From: Rhodospirillaceae bacterium
Lineage (GTDB): Bacteria; Pseudomonadota; Alphaproteobacteria; Reyranellales; Reyranellaceae
Direction: 5' to 3'
DNA length: 64,000 nucleotides
Assembly: GCA_009772935.1 (NCBI GenBank)
Contig: WOUR01000025.1
Location: 1-64,000 of the forward strand
Numbering within the stretch: the first letter of the stretch is position 1; each line of letters begins with the position of its first letter. Positions 8,174 to 15,225 of the stretch are shown here, piece by piece. The notes beneath the pieces are model-generated. The model made no database searches and had not been told where the DNA came from. It saw only the letters and a program-made list of their open reading frames with translations. The position numbers and the translations under genes were made by a program.

Positions 8174-9013
8174 ATGGCCTATCAGTCGATCGAAGTGCGC
8201 AAGCTCACGCCGTCCATCGGCGCGGAGATATTCGGTGTCGACCTCGGCAAGCCGCTCGGCAACCAGCAGTTCCAGGAGGTGCATGATGCGCTGATGGAGA
8301 ACCTGGTGATCTTCTTCCGCGATCAGAAGATGTCGATCGAACAGCACAAGGAATTCGGCCGGCACTTCGGGCCGCTGCACGTCCATCCCAATGCCCCGAT
8401 CGCCTTCCCCGAGCATCCCGAGATCCTGGTGATCAAGGCCGACGAGAACTCGAAGCATGTCGCCGGCGAGGAATGGCACAGCGACGTGTCGTGCGACCTC
8501 GAGCCGCCGATGGGGTCGATCCTCCATCTGACCGAGGTCCCGCCCGAGGGCGGCGGCGACACGCTGTTCGCCAACATGTACCGCGCCTACGACACGCTCT
8601 CCGAGCCGATCAAGCAGATGCTGCAGGGCCTGACCGCGCTGCACGACAGTTCCAAGGCGCACTATTACCGCGTCAAGGCCACGGACCGCGACGACATCAA
8701 GTTCCCCAATGCCGAGCACCCGATCGTGCGAACCCACCCGGTGACTGGCCGGCAGAGCCTCTATGTCAATCGCGGCTTCACCCTGCGGATCCCGCAGCTC
8801 AAGCGCCACGAGAGTGACGCGCTGCTCGAGATGCTGTACCGCCACATCGAGACGCCGGAGTTCCAGTGCCGCTTCAAATGGCAGCCCAACTCCGTGGCTT
8901 TCTGGGACAATCGCTGCGTCCAGCACCACGCCATGTTCGACTACTTCCCGCACCGCCGCTACGGCCACAGGGTCACGGTCTGTGGAGACCGGCCGTTCCT
9001 TCGCCTGAACTGA
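8174..9013 (+). CDS. TauD/TfdA-family Fe(II)/2-oxoglutarate dioxygenase
   Basis: A 279-residue non-haem iron dioxygenase of the TauD family. The iron facial triad is His102 and Asp104 (WHSD) plus His251 in VQHHAMFDY, and the 2-oxoglutarate-binding Arg is Arg266 in HRVTVCGDRP. Family members oxidise taurine, 2,4-D, alkyl sulfates or related small acids; nothing in the neighbourhood fixes the substrate. A strong AGGAGG-type site precedes the ATG. It is followed closely by the separate promoter and leader of asd. Confidence 0.92.
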   Translation: MAYQSIEVRKLTPSIGAEIFGVDLGKPLGNQQFQEVHDALMENLVIFFRDQKMSIEQHKEFGRHFGPLHVHPNAPIAFPEHPEILVIKADENSKHVAGEEWHSDVSCDLEPPMGSILHLTEVPPEGGGDTLFANMYRAYDTLSEPIKQMLQGLTALHDSSKAHYYRVKATDRDDIKFPNAEHPIVRTHPVTGRQSLYVNRGFTLRIPQLKRHESDALLEMLYRHIETPEFQCRFKWQPNSVAFWDNRCVQHHAMFDYFPHRRYGHRVTVCGDRPFLRLN

Positions 9014-9030
9014 GCCTTGCCGTTGCGGCC

Positions 9031-9060
9031 TTTACAGCCGCCCGGCCTTCGCCCTATATC
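9031..9060 (+). promoter_or_regulatory. predicted sigma-70 promoter for the asd leader transcript
   Basis: TTTACA (9031-9036) and TATATC (9055-9060) are separated by 18 bp, a good vegetative promoter match lying just after the dioxygenase stop. Transcription would begin at about 9066-9068, which coincides with the ATG of the leader peptide at 9067. The predicted mRNA is therefore leaderless. Confidence 0.6.
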
Positions 9061-9066
9061 CCTGCC

Positions 9067-9144
9067 ATGCTGCGTTTCGCGACCAAAACGACCACGACCA
9101 CCAAAACGACCACCTTCGGTGGGCCGGCGAGGACGTGCGCGTAG
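9067..9144 (+). CDS. threonine-rich leader peptide of asd (attenuator)
   Basis: A 25-codon reading frame with its stop at 9142-9144. Residues 6-16 are T-K-T-T-T-T-T-K-T-T-T, giving 9 Thr and 2 Lys in 11 consecutive codons, and 10 Thr of 25 overall. Thr and Lys are both end products of the pathway through aspartate semialdehyde. Both Lys codons are AAA, whereas AAG prevails in neighbouring genes. No Shine-Dalgarno is visible and the predicted transcription start coincides with the ATG, suggesting leaderless translation as described for trpL in Sinorhizobium. With the downstream terminator this forms a classical ribosome-mediated attenuator. It is too short for ordinary gene callers. Confidence 0.82.
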   Translation: MLRFATKTTTTTKTTTFGGPARTCA

Positions 9145-9182
9145 AGTCGAACGTGACATAGGACGACCTCACAGGCCCCGCC
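9118..9182 (+). promoter_or_regulatory. candidate antiterminator pairing
   Basis: GGTGGGCC (9118-9125), just after the last Thr codon of the run, can pair with GGCCCCGCC (9174-9182) with one bulged C and one G-U. The second segment contains the 5' arm of the terminator at 9174, so the two structures are mutually exclusive. A ribosome stalled early in the Thr/Lys run would leave the first segment free; one that completes the peptide would cover it. This is a pairing proposed by eye, not a computed fold. Confidence 0.5.
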
Positions 9183-9207
9183 GGTTTCGGACGGGGCCTT
9201 TGTCTTT
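9174..9207 (+). terminator. intrinsic terminator of the asd attenuator
   Basis: GGCCCCG (9174-9180) pairs with CGGGGCC (9192-9198), extended by CCG/CGG (9181-9183 with 9188-9190) with one bulged A. The stem is followed at once by TTTGTCTTT (9199-9207). It sits between the leader peptide stop and asd, whose ribosome-binding site begins near 9234, so it would end transcripts before the structural gene. Confidence 0.85.
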
Positions 9208-9246
9208 CCAGGCACCCGTCTGCCGGCCTCAACGAAGGAGACAGAC

Positions 9247-10281
9247 ATGCCATCCAGACCTCTCGCAGGAACCCCCCTCACCGTTGCGATCGTCGGCGCG
9301 ACCGGCGCCGTCGGCGTCGAGTTCCTGCGCTGCCTGACCGAGCGCCGCTTCCCGGTGAAGGAGCTGCGCCTGCTCGCTTCCGCCCGCTCGGTGGGCCGCG
9401 AGCTGTCGTTCGACGGAAAGGCCCTCGTGGTCCAGGAGCTGACGGAGAACAGCTTCGAAGGCGTCGACATCGCCCTGTTCTCGGCCGGCGGCGGCATCTC
9501 CAGGCGCTATGCCCCGATCGCAGTCTCGGCCGGCGCCATCGTGGTCGACAATTCCTCGGCCTTCCGCATGGACCCCGACGTGCCGCTGGTGATTCCCGAA
9601 ATCAATGCCGGCGCGATCGCCAACCACAAGGGTATCGTCGCCAACCCCAACTGCGCGGCAATCATCGCCATCACGCCTCTGTGGCCGATCCACCAGCACA
9701 ATCGCATCAAGCGCATGACCATCGCCACCTACCAGGCGGCCTCCGGTGCCGGCGCGGCAGCGATGGACGAACTGGCGGACTCCACGCGCGCCTATCTCGA
9801 AGGTCGCGCGTTCAAGCCCAAGGTGCTGCCGCATCCCTACGCCTTCAACCTGTTCAGCCACAACACCGCGATCGATCCCTCGACCGGCTACAACGACGAA
9901 GAGACCAAGGTCATGCGCGAGACCCGCAAGATCTACGGCGACGAGGAGCTTCGGCTGTCAGCGACCTGCGTGAGGGTACCGGTTCTGCGTGCCCACGCCG
10001 CTGCGGTGACCTTCGAGTGCGAACGGCCGATCAACGAGGCGCGCGTACGGGCGCTGCTGGCCAACGCACCGGGCGTGCGTATCGTCGATGACCGCGAGCG
10101 CAACGTGTTCCCGATGCCGCTCGACGCCAGCCAGCAGGACGACATCCTGGTCGGCCGCATCCGCCAGGACCTGGGCGATCCGACAGGCCACTCGATCTCG
10201 TTGTTCGTCGCTGGCGACCAGCTCCTGAAGGGGGCCGCGTTGAACGCCGTGCAGATCGCAGAACACCTGCTGGCAGCGTAG
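9247..10281 (+). CDS. asd: aspartate-semialdehyde dehydrogenase
   Basis: A 344-residue cytoplasmic enzyme that reduces aspartyl phosphate with NADPH to aspartate semialdehyde, the branch point to lysine, threonine and methionine. The NADP-binding segment is VAIVGATGAVG (residues 13-23). The catalytic Cys is Cys136 in VANPNCAAI and is followed by YQAASGAGAAAMDEL, the usual family signature. The length is normal. The start is supported by AAGGAG a few bases upstream. The gene stands alone behind a Thr/Lys attenuator, which gives end-product control of its own transcript. Confidence 0.97.
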   Translation: MPSRPLAGTPLTVAIVGATGAVGVEFLRCLTERRFPVKELRLLASARSVGRELSFDGKALVVQELTENSFEGVDIALFSAGGGISRRYAPIAVSAGAIVVDNSSAFRMDPDVPLVIPEINAGAIANHKGIVANPNCAAIIAITPLWPIHQHNRIKRMTIATYQAASGAGAAAMDELADSTRAYLEGRAFKPKVLPHPYAFNLFSHNTAIDPSTGYNDEETKVMRETRKIYGDEELRLSATCVRVPVLRAHAAAVTFECERPINEARVRALLANAPGVRIVDDRERNVFPMPLDASQQDDILVGRIRQDLGDPTGHSISLFVAGDQLLKGAALNAVQIAEHLLAA

Positions 10282-10284
10282 CGC

Positions 10285-10340
10285 TCCGTCGTCTCGACCG
10301 GATACGCCGAGCTGCGCCCGGCTACCGTCGAGACGACGGA
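10285..10340. repeat. long palindromic element after asd
   Basis: TCCGTCGTCTCGAC (10285-10298) is perfectly repeated inverted as GTCGAGACGACGGA (10327-10340), with a 28-nt centre. It lies between the convergent ends of asd and the XRE regulator gene and could terminate both. It resembles REP-type intergenic palindromes, which usually recur in a genome; I saw only this copy in the window. Confidence 0.65.
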
Positions 10341-10345
10341 CCACG

Positions 10346-10801
10346 CTATTTCTTTTTCGCCGCGAGGCCGGCATGGCTGACCTCGCCCATGCTCTTGACC
10401 AGCTCGTAGATGCGCCGGCGCACGGGCTCGTCACGGATCTTGTAGTAGGCCCGCACGAGCTGCAGCGTCTCGCGCTTGATCAGCGGATCCTTCTCGGTCG
10501 CAAAGGGGCTTCCCGCCTCGCCGAAACCGCTCCCCTTCCTGACCTTGGCTGCCATCGGCCGGCCTGAAAGGGCGTTCCCCGGCATCTCGTCGAAGAAATA
10601 GGACACCGGCACGTCGAGGGCCTTTGAGAATTCGTAGAGTCGGCTCGACCCTACGCGATTCGAGCCGCGCTCGTACTTCTGAACCTGCTGGAAGGTGAGG
10701 CCGACGGCTTCACCCAGCTTGGTCTGGCTCATGCCGAGCAGCGTACGCCGTTGGCGCATACGAACACCGACATGCGCATCGACGGGATGTGACTTGGCCA
10801 T
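10346..10801 (-). CDS. XRE-family helix-turn-helix transcriptional regulator
   Basis: A 151-residue regulator. A Cro/CI-type HTH occupies residues about 11-66, with the recognition region MSQTKLGEAVGLTFQQVQKYE and the typical closing segment YEFSKALDVPVSYFF. The C-terminal half is charged and ends in a Lys tract. I chose the ATG at 10801 (MAKSHPVDAHVG) rather than an in-frame upstream start at 10864, because the added residues look non-coding. Short XRE proteins of this layout are common in alphaproteobacteria and control varied targets. The gene is divergent from the LysR gene. Confidence 0.85.
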   Translation of the reverse strand: MAKSHPVDAHVGVRMRQRRTLLGMSQTKLGEAVGLTFQQVQKYERGSNRVGSSRLYEFSKALDVPVSYFFDEMPGNALSGRPMAAKVRKGSGFGEAGSPFATEKDPLIKRETLQLVRAYYKIRDEPVRRRIYELVKSMGEVSHAGLAAKKK

Positions 10802-11029
10802 CTGTCTTCTCTTCCACAATGTTCGCGGGCCCTTGCGCCCGACCGGCGAGCCCGTCGAATTCATACCCAGGCTTCTTGTACGCTCGACAACGCTTGCCGG
10901 ACCACGCCGAAGCGCCCGACCGGTCGCGTACCCAGCAAGCTACGGGCCTGCTTTCGCAAACCGCGGAGACTGCAACCCGACGTTGCCTTCACAGGAACAT
11001 TACGTCCAATATCGTTGGCAGGTCTCTCT

Positions 11030-11046
11030 GATACCACTATGGTATC
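11030..11046. promoter_or_regulatory. palindromic LysR-type operator (T-N11-A)
   Basis: GATACCA-CTA-TGGTATC is a perfect 7-bp inverted repeat with a 3-bp centre and contains an exact T-N11-A LysR box (T11032, A11044). It ends 4 bp before the LysR start at 11051, an expected site for autorepression. Confidence 0.6.
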
Positions 11047-11050
11047 AATT

Positions 11051-11959
11051 ATGGACCTGAGAACTCTTCGCTATTTCAGCGCCGTGGTGCGCGAAGGTCA
11101 TTTCGGGCGGGCCGCTGTTTCGCTTGGCATCGCCCAACCTCCCCTCACCCGTCAGATCCAGAAGCTGGAACGCGAACTGGGGGTAATTCTGCTCCACAGG
11201 AGCCAGAAGAAATTTGAGGTAACACAGGCGGGGCTGCTGCTCTACGAGCGCGCGCGGCGCCTTCTGGACAGTGCCGAACAGGCCGAGGCCGACGTCCGGC
11301 GCCTCGGAACCGGAGAGACCGGCCGGCTCGTCATCGGCTTCGTGCGCTCGACGCCTTTCACGATCCTGCCGGGGATCGTCGTCCGGTTTCGCGCCGCCTA
11401 TCCCGACGTCGAACTCGAGCTGCGCGAGATGAGCAACCCGAACCAGGTGAAATGCCTCGAGAATGGCATCATCGATGTCGGCCTGCTGCGTCCGCCGATC
11501 AGCAGTCGGGCCCTGCAGATGGTGACGCTCATCCGCGAGCCGTTCCTCGCGCTCGTCCCGGCGGATCATCCGCTCGCTCAGCGCCGGACGACCTCCATCC
11601 AGCAGCTCGCCGCCGAACCTTTCGTCATGTACTCCCGCGCCGGTTCGCCGCTGATTCACGCGCGCGTGATGGAGATGTGCCGTCGCGCCGGGTTCGAGCC
11701 CCGGATTGCGCAGTACGCCGACCAGATTCATACCGTCGCGAGTTTCGTCGGGGCGGGCCTGGGCGTCGCCCTGTCGCCATCGACGGTGACCAGCTTCAAT
11801 ATGTCGGGTCTTCGCTGCCTTGCAGTCTCAGACAAGCCTGCACCGCTTCCGGTGGTGGCCGTATGGCGGACCGGAAACGCCTCCATCCTGGTGCGCAACT
11901 TCACCCGCATCGCGCGGGAGGCCGCCTCAGCCTGGCAGCCGCAGGAGCTTCCAGGCTGA
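11051..11959 (+). CDS. LysR-family transcriptional regulator
   Basis: A 302-residue LysR regulator. The N-terminal winged HTH (residues 1-60; MDLRTLRYF, GRAAVSLGIAQPPLTRQIQ) is typical of the BenM/CatM/CbbR-like branch. The periplasmic-binding-protein-like effector domain follows, containing GRLVIGFV and ALVPADHPLA. I chose ATG 11051 because it begins the standard HTH; in-frame ATGs at 11015 and 11039 lie upstream of or inside the palindrome. No metabolic operon is divergent from it: the neighbour is an XRE regulator, so the target may be elsewhere or only itself. Confidence 0.88.
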   Translation: MDLRTLRYFSAVVREGHFGRAAVSLGIAQPPLTRQIQKLERELGVILLHRSQKKFEVTQAGLLLYERARRLLDSAEQAEADVRRLGTGETGRLVIGFVRSTPFTILPGIVVRFRAAYPDVELELREMSNPNQVKCLENGIIDVGLLRPPISSRALQMVTLIREPFLALVPADHPLAQRRTTSIQQLAAEPFVMYSRAGSPLIHARVMEMCRRAGFEPRIAQYADQIHTVASFVGAGLGVALSPSTVTSFNMSGLRCLAVSDKPAPLPVVAVWRTGNASILVRNFTRIAREAASAWQPQELPG

Positions 11960-11971
11960 GGCCGGCCTCAG
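11956..11971. repeat. 16-bp palindrome spanning two convergent stops
   Basis: CTGAGGCCGGCCTCAG is a perfect palindrome holding the LysR stop (TGA 11957-11959) on one arm and the stop of the small secreted protein (TCA 11968-11970 on plus) on the other. It could form a short hairpin in either transcript. There is no T-tract. Confidence 0.4.
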
Positions 11972-12249
11972 TCGGCCTTCTTGGACAGCATCTTGAAGTC
12001 GGTGTCGAAGACGAGGTCGTGCTTCTGGTTGCCGCACATCGCATCGTCGACGTCGAACTTGCCGGCGGGATGCGCCGTCGCCTTGTCGTCGTCGAACTCC
12101 ATCTCGCCGCCGGTGCATCCCGCCGCTTTGACGGCCTCCACGAGCTTCGCCCGCTCCTGCTCGGTGACGGGACGGTCCTTTGCCAGCGCCGACAATGCGA
12201 GGCCGGCAGAAAGGAAGAGTGCTGCGGGGACAGTGACGATCGAGCGCAT
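11968..12249 (-). CDS. small secreted PepSY-like protein
   Basis: A 93-residue protein with a clear Sec signal peptide (residues 1 to about 23, MRSIVTVPAALFLSAGLALS then ALA). The mature part contains KLVEAVKAAGCTGGEMEFDDD, a Cys pair and an acidic segment ending KMLSKKAD, reminiscent of small periplasmic PepSY-fold proteins. I chose the ATG at 12249 because it opens the signal peptide; the same frame continues upstream to 12453 without features. Function is unknown. Confidence 0.75.
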   Translation of the reverse strand: MRSIVTVPAALFLSAGLALSALAKDRPVTEQERAKLVEAVKAAGCTGGEMEFDDDKATAHPAGKFDVDDAMCGNQKHDLVFDTDFKMLSKKAD

Positions 12250-12443
12250 CTGAAACTCCTGGAACTGGATTGCAGAACCAATGCAATGCATTTCCGGGCC
12301 AAGAGTTCCAAAGCGTCCCCAACGAGTGGTGAGATCAAGACCAGCCCCCCGCCACAGATTGAAATCTGTCCCGGCACTCTTCACGTGTCGCAACAACGGC
12401 GCGCAGGCGCAATTGAATCGCCCAGACCTGAGGGGAACCGAAA

Positions 12444-13162
12444 ATGGCTGCACGACCCAGTAGGGAAGGGCATCTGCGCATTTCCCTGGTGATTTGTCCT
12501 ATCTCCCCCGTGGTCGGCGACGACCGGGGCTGAGACGGTGCGTTTCAACCTGATCAATCCGAAGACCAACAACTGCATCAGGATGAAGACGGTCGACGCC
12601 GGCACCGGCAAGGAACTGTCGCGCAGCGACCTGGTGAAGGGATTCGCGATTGCGAAGGACGAGTACGTCCTGCTCGACAAGGAGGATTTCGAGAGCGTGA
12701 AGCTCGACTCGACCCGCATCATCGACATCGAGAAGTTCGTCGCGCGCGAGACGATAGACCGTCTCTACTGGGACACGCCGTACCATCTCGTGCCCTCGGG
12801 CAAGGACGGTATCGAGGCCTTCGCCGTGATCCGCGAGGCGACGAAACGCAAGGGCATGGTGGCGATCGGCCGGCTCGTCATGAGCACGCGCGAGCGGGCC
12901 TGCGCCATCGAGATCGAGCCGACTTCACCGAACGCTACGAAGACGCGCTACGCGTCCTGATCGAGGAGAAGAAAAGGGGCAAGCTTGTGAAGAGCAAACT
13001 GGTTCGCGAGCCGGACGACTGCGGCGTTGTCGACCTGATGGCCGCCTTGAAGAAGAGCCTTCAGGGCAATGGCGCCCCGGGCGCGAGCGCGCGGAACGCT
13101 TTACCGCCGCCGCTCGCGCCAACAGGAAGAAGCCCTCGCCGCGACGTCGCAAAGCGGCCTGA
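12444..13162 (+). pseudogene. ku: Ku DNA end-binding protein, multiply broken
   Basis: Pieces of bacterial Ku, which binds DNA ends and recruits LigD for non-homologous end joining, occur in order but in different frames. The N-terminus (ATG 12444; GHLRISLVICP) stops after 29 residues. The core resumes in another frame at about 12514 (ATTGAETVRFNLINPKTNN) and continues through FAVIREATKRKGMVAIGRLVM. Near 12918 it jumps to DFTERYEDALRVLIEEKKRG in a third register, with about 75-80 residues missing. A last frame change near 13085 gives the natural-looking end AARANRKKPSPRRRKAA with its stop at 13160-13162. Three lesions rule out a functional protein. No ligD is nearby. Confidence 0.87.
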
Positions 13163-13693
13163 TCAGGCCGGGACGGCGCCATTCAGCACGAAGAGAACGC
13201 GGGCGATGCGGTCGGTCCGGTTGGCCCAGGCATGATTGGTGCCACGCTGGATCAACACGTCGCCAACCGTCATCAGGGTCTCGCCGACGTCCATCAGCGC
13301 CCAGATCTCGCCCTCGATCACGACGGCGTAGTCGACGCTGTGGGTCTTGTGGAAACCGGGATGGCGGGCCGCGTCGTCATGGGCCTGCGCCGCGCCGTAC
13401 TGGCGGAAGACCTCGGCCTGATTGCCATAGTTGCGCTCCTTGTCAGGCGGGAACTCGACGATACGGACGACATTACCGGCCGGCGGCGGCTTGAGCTTGA
13501 ATGGCCGCACTGTCGGATCGGCCGGCCCCGCTTCGTTCGATGCAGGGATCGCGTCGAGAAGCCACAGATTGGTCAATCCGACATTGGGCGAGTGCGACGG
13601 CGAAAACGGATGGGGCGCCGGCCCATCCTGGAGGAATACCGAGCGCCCCTCGCTGTCGTGGCCCGTCACGATCCGGCGCACTGGCTTGACCAT
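13163..13693 (-). CDS. cupin-domain protein
   Basis: A 176-residue protein with a single C-terminal cupin barrel. The metal-type motif HKTHSVDYAVVIEGEI (about residues 115-130) and the second motif GDVLIQRGTNHAWANR (about residues 143-158) are both visible. The N-terminal 80 residues are family-specific. Such cupins often bind a metal and a small acid; the substrate is unknown. The stop is directly adjacent to the Ku pseudogene end on the other strand. Confidence 0.85.
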   Translation of the reverse strand: MVKPVRRIVTGHDSEGRSVFLQDGPAPHPFSPSHSPNVGLTNLWLLDAIPASNEAGPADPTVRPFKLKPPPAGNVVRIVEFPPDKERNYGNQAEVFRQYGAAQAHDDAARHPGFHKTHSVDYAVVIEGEIWALMDVGETLMTVGDVLIQRGTNHAWANRTDRIARVLFVLNGAVPA

Positions 13694-13783
13694 ACGTCGT
13701 CTCCCAAAGGTTTCGACGCACTATGCCTCACCGCGCGGCGGGTTTCATCGCCGTGCGCATGCAGACCTGATTCATTGGTCGAC

Positions 13784-14509
13784 CTAGCCGCCGGACGTAC
13801 GCAGCAGCACGGGATCGGCGCGCCACGCTGCGGGGAAAAGTCGCTTCAGCCCTTCGATCTTGGGCCGGTCGTGGTGATAGATGTACGGGCTGTTCGGATT
13901 GAGGGTCGCGTAATTCTGGTGATAGGCCTCGGCCGCGTAGAACGGCTGGGCGTCGTTGAGCTGCGTCACGATCTTCTTCGGAAACACGCGAGCCCGGTCG
14001 AGCTGGGCGATATAGGCTTCGGCGATCCGACGCTGCGCGGGATCAGCGAAGAACAGCGCCGAGCGATACTGCGTGCCGACATCCGGTCCCTGGCGGTTGA
14101 GCTGAGTCGGATTGTGGACCACCGAGAAAAAGATCTGCAGGATCTGGCCGTAACTGACGATCCTTGGATCGAACGCCACCTCGACGGCCTCGGCGTGACC
14201 GGTGCGGCCCGATGTCACCATCTCGTAGACGGCCTTCTCCCTTGGACCGCCGGCATAGCCGGAAACTGCTCGACTCACGCCCTTCACATGCTGGTACACG
14301 GCCTGCACGCCCCAGAAACAGCCGCCGGCCAGCACCGCGGTCTCCATCGTGGCCCCGGGCGTCCGCTCGTCGAGCATCGGCGCCGGCACCACGACCATCG
14401 CCTCATGCGCTCCAGCCGGGGGAATGCCGTACAGCGCGACTCCGACCAGCAAGATGCCCGAATGACGCAACGCACTGCGCCGGCTTCGACTAGTGCGAAT
14501 ACTAGCCAT
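13784..14509 (-). CDS. msrA: exported peptide-methionine (S)-S-oxide reductase
   Basis: A 241-residue MsrA, which repairs methionine-S-sulfoxide. The catalytic Cys is in AGGCFWGVQAVYQ, and the conserved segment GYAGG is present. An N-terminal extension with twin arginines (SRSRRSALRHSG) and a hydrophobic stretch (ILLVGVALYG) indicates export, perhaps by Tat. I chose the ATG at 14509 because AGGAGG lies just upstream; the frame is open further but without support. It follows msrB by 29 bp on the same strand, so the two are probably one operon for periplasmic protein repair. Confidence 0.92.
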   Translation of the reverse strand: MASIRTSRSRRSALRHSGILLVGVALYGIPPAGAHEAMVVVPAPMLDERTPGATMETAVLAGGCFWGVQAVYQHVKGVSRAVSGYAGGPREKAVYEMVTSGRTGHAEAVEVAFDPRIVSYGQILQIFFSVVHNPTQLNRQGPDVGTQYRSALFFADPAQRRIAEAYIAQLDRARVFPKKIVTQLNDAQPFYAAEAYHQNYATLNPNSPYIYHHDRPKIEGLKRLFPAAWRADPVLLRTSGG

Positions 14510-14538
14510 CGATTCCTCCTGGAGTTTCTGGTCCGACG

Positions 14539-15057
14539 CTAGGCCGCGGCAGCCGCGAAGGTCATTGCCACGCCGTTCATGCAGTAGCGCAGGCCGGTCG
14601 GCCTCGGTCCGTCGTCGAAGACATGCCCGAGATGGCCGCCACACTGGGCGCAATGCACCGAAGTGCGCTTCATGAAGAACGTCGAATCTGTCCCGGTGCC
14701 AACCGCCCCATCGAGGGGCGCCCAAAAACTCGGCCAGCCCGTACGGCTGTCGAACTTGGTGGCCGACGAGAACAGAGCGAGCTGGCATCCGGCGCAGGAG
14801 AAGGTGCCCTTGCGGTGCTCATCGTTAAGTGGGCTCGAATAGGGCCGCTCGGTGCCGTTGCTCCTCAGCACCGCGTACTGCTGCGGCGTCAGGAGCTTCT
14901 TCCATTCGGTATCCGTGCGGGTCACCTTGAATGCCGCTTCAGCAGCCGCCGGCCGCGCACGCCACGGCATGGCCGCGAGCAGTGCCGCGACGGCAATTCC
15001 GATGCCCACCCCCAGCTTCAGGACGTTCCTTCTGTTCGGCAGGACGGAATCCGACAT
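14539..15057 (-). CDS. msrB: exported peptide-methionine (R)-S-oxide reductase
   Basis: A 172-residue MsrB, the partner of MsrA for the R epimer. The two zinc CxxC pairs are CAGC and CAQC, and the catalytic Cys is in RYCMNGVAM. The N-terminus has a twin-arginine-like motif (RRNVLKLG) and a hydrophobic region (GIGIAVAALLAA) ending near AEAAF, so it should act in the periplasm. It is first in the msrB-msrA pair; the promoter is expected in 15058-15225. Confidence 0.93.
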   Translation of the reverse strand: MSDSVLPNRRNVLKLGVGIGIAVAALLAAMPWRARPAAAEAAFKVTRTDTEWKKLLTPQQYAVLRSNGTERPYSSPLNDEHRKGTFSCAGCQLALFSSATKFDSRTGWPSFWAPLDGAVGTGTDSTFFMKRTSVHCAQCGGHLGHVFDDGPRPTGLRYCMNGVAMTFAAAAA

Positions 15058-15225
15058 GACGGGCCTCCTCTCGACGGACCGTGAGGGTCTGCCGACATGT
15101 GGGCCCGGCCATCTCCATATCCAACTAAAGATATCGAGAGGCCGGCGTGACCGTCCCTCTCCCCTGTATTCGTACGGATGCTCGGGAACGTTACATCCGC
15201 CGGGCGCGCGTCGTGGGATTGCCCC

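Noticed and set aside
9085..9115. Short tandem ACC/ACG/AAA repeat that might be a microsatellite or CRISPR-like repeat
   Set aside because: The pattern is codon-phased, lies in a complete reading frame and is followed by a terminator in front of asd, so a leader peptide explains it better.
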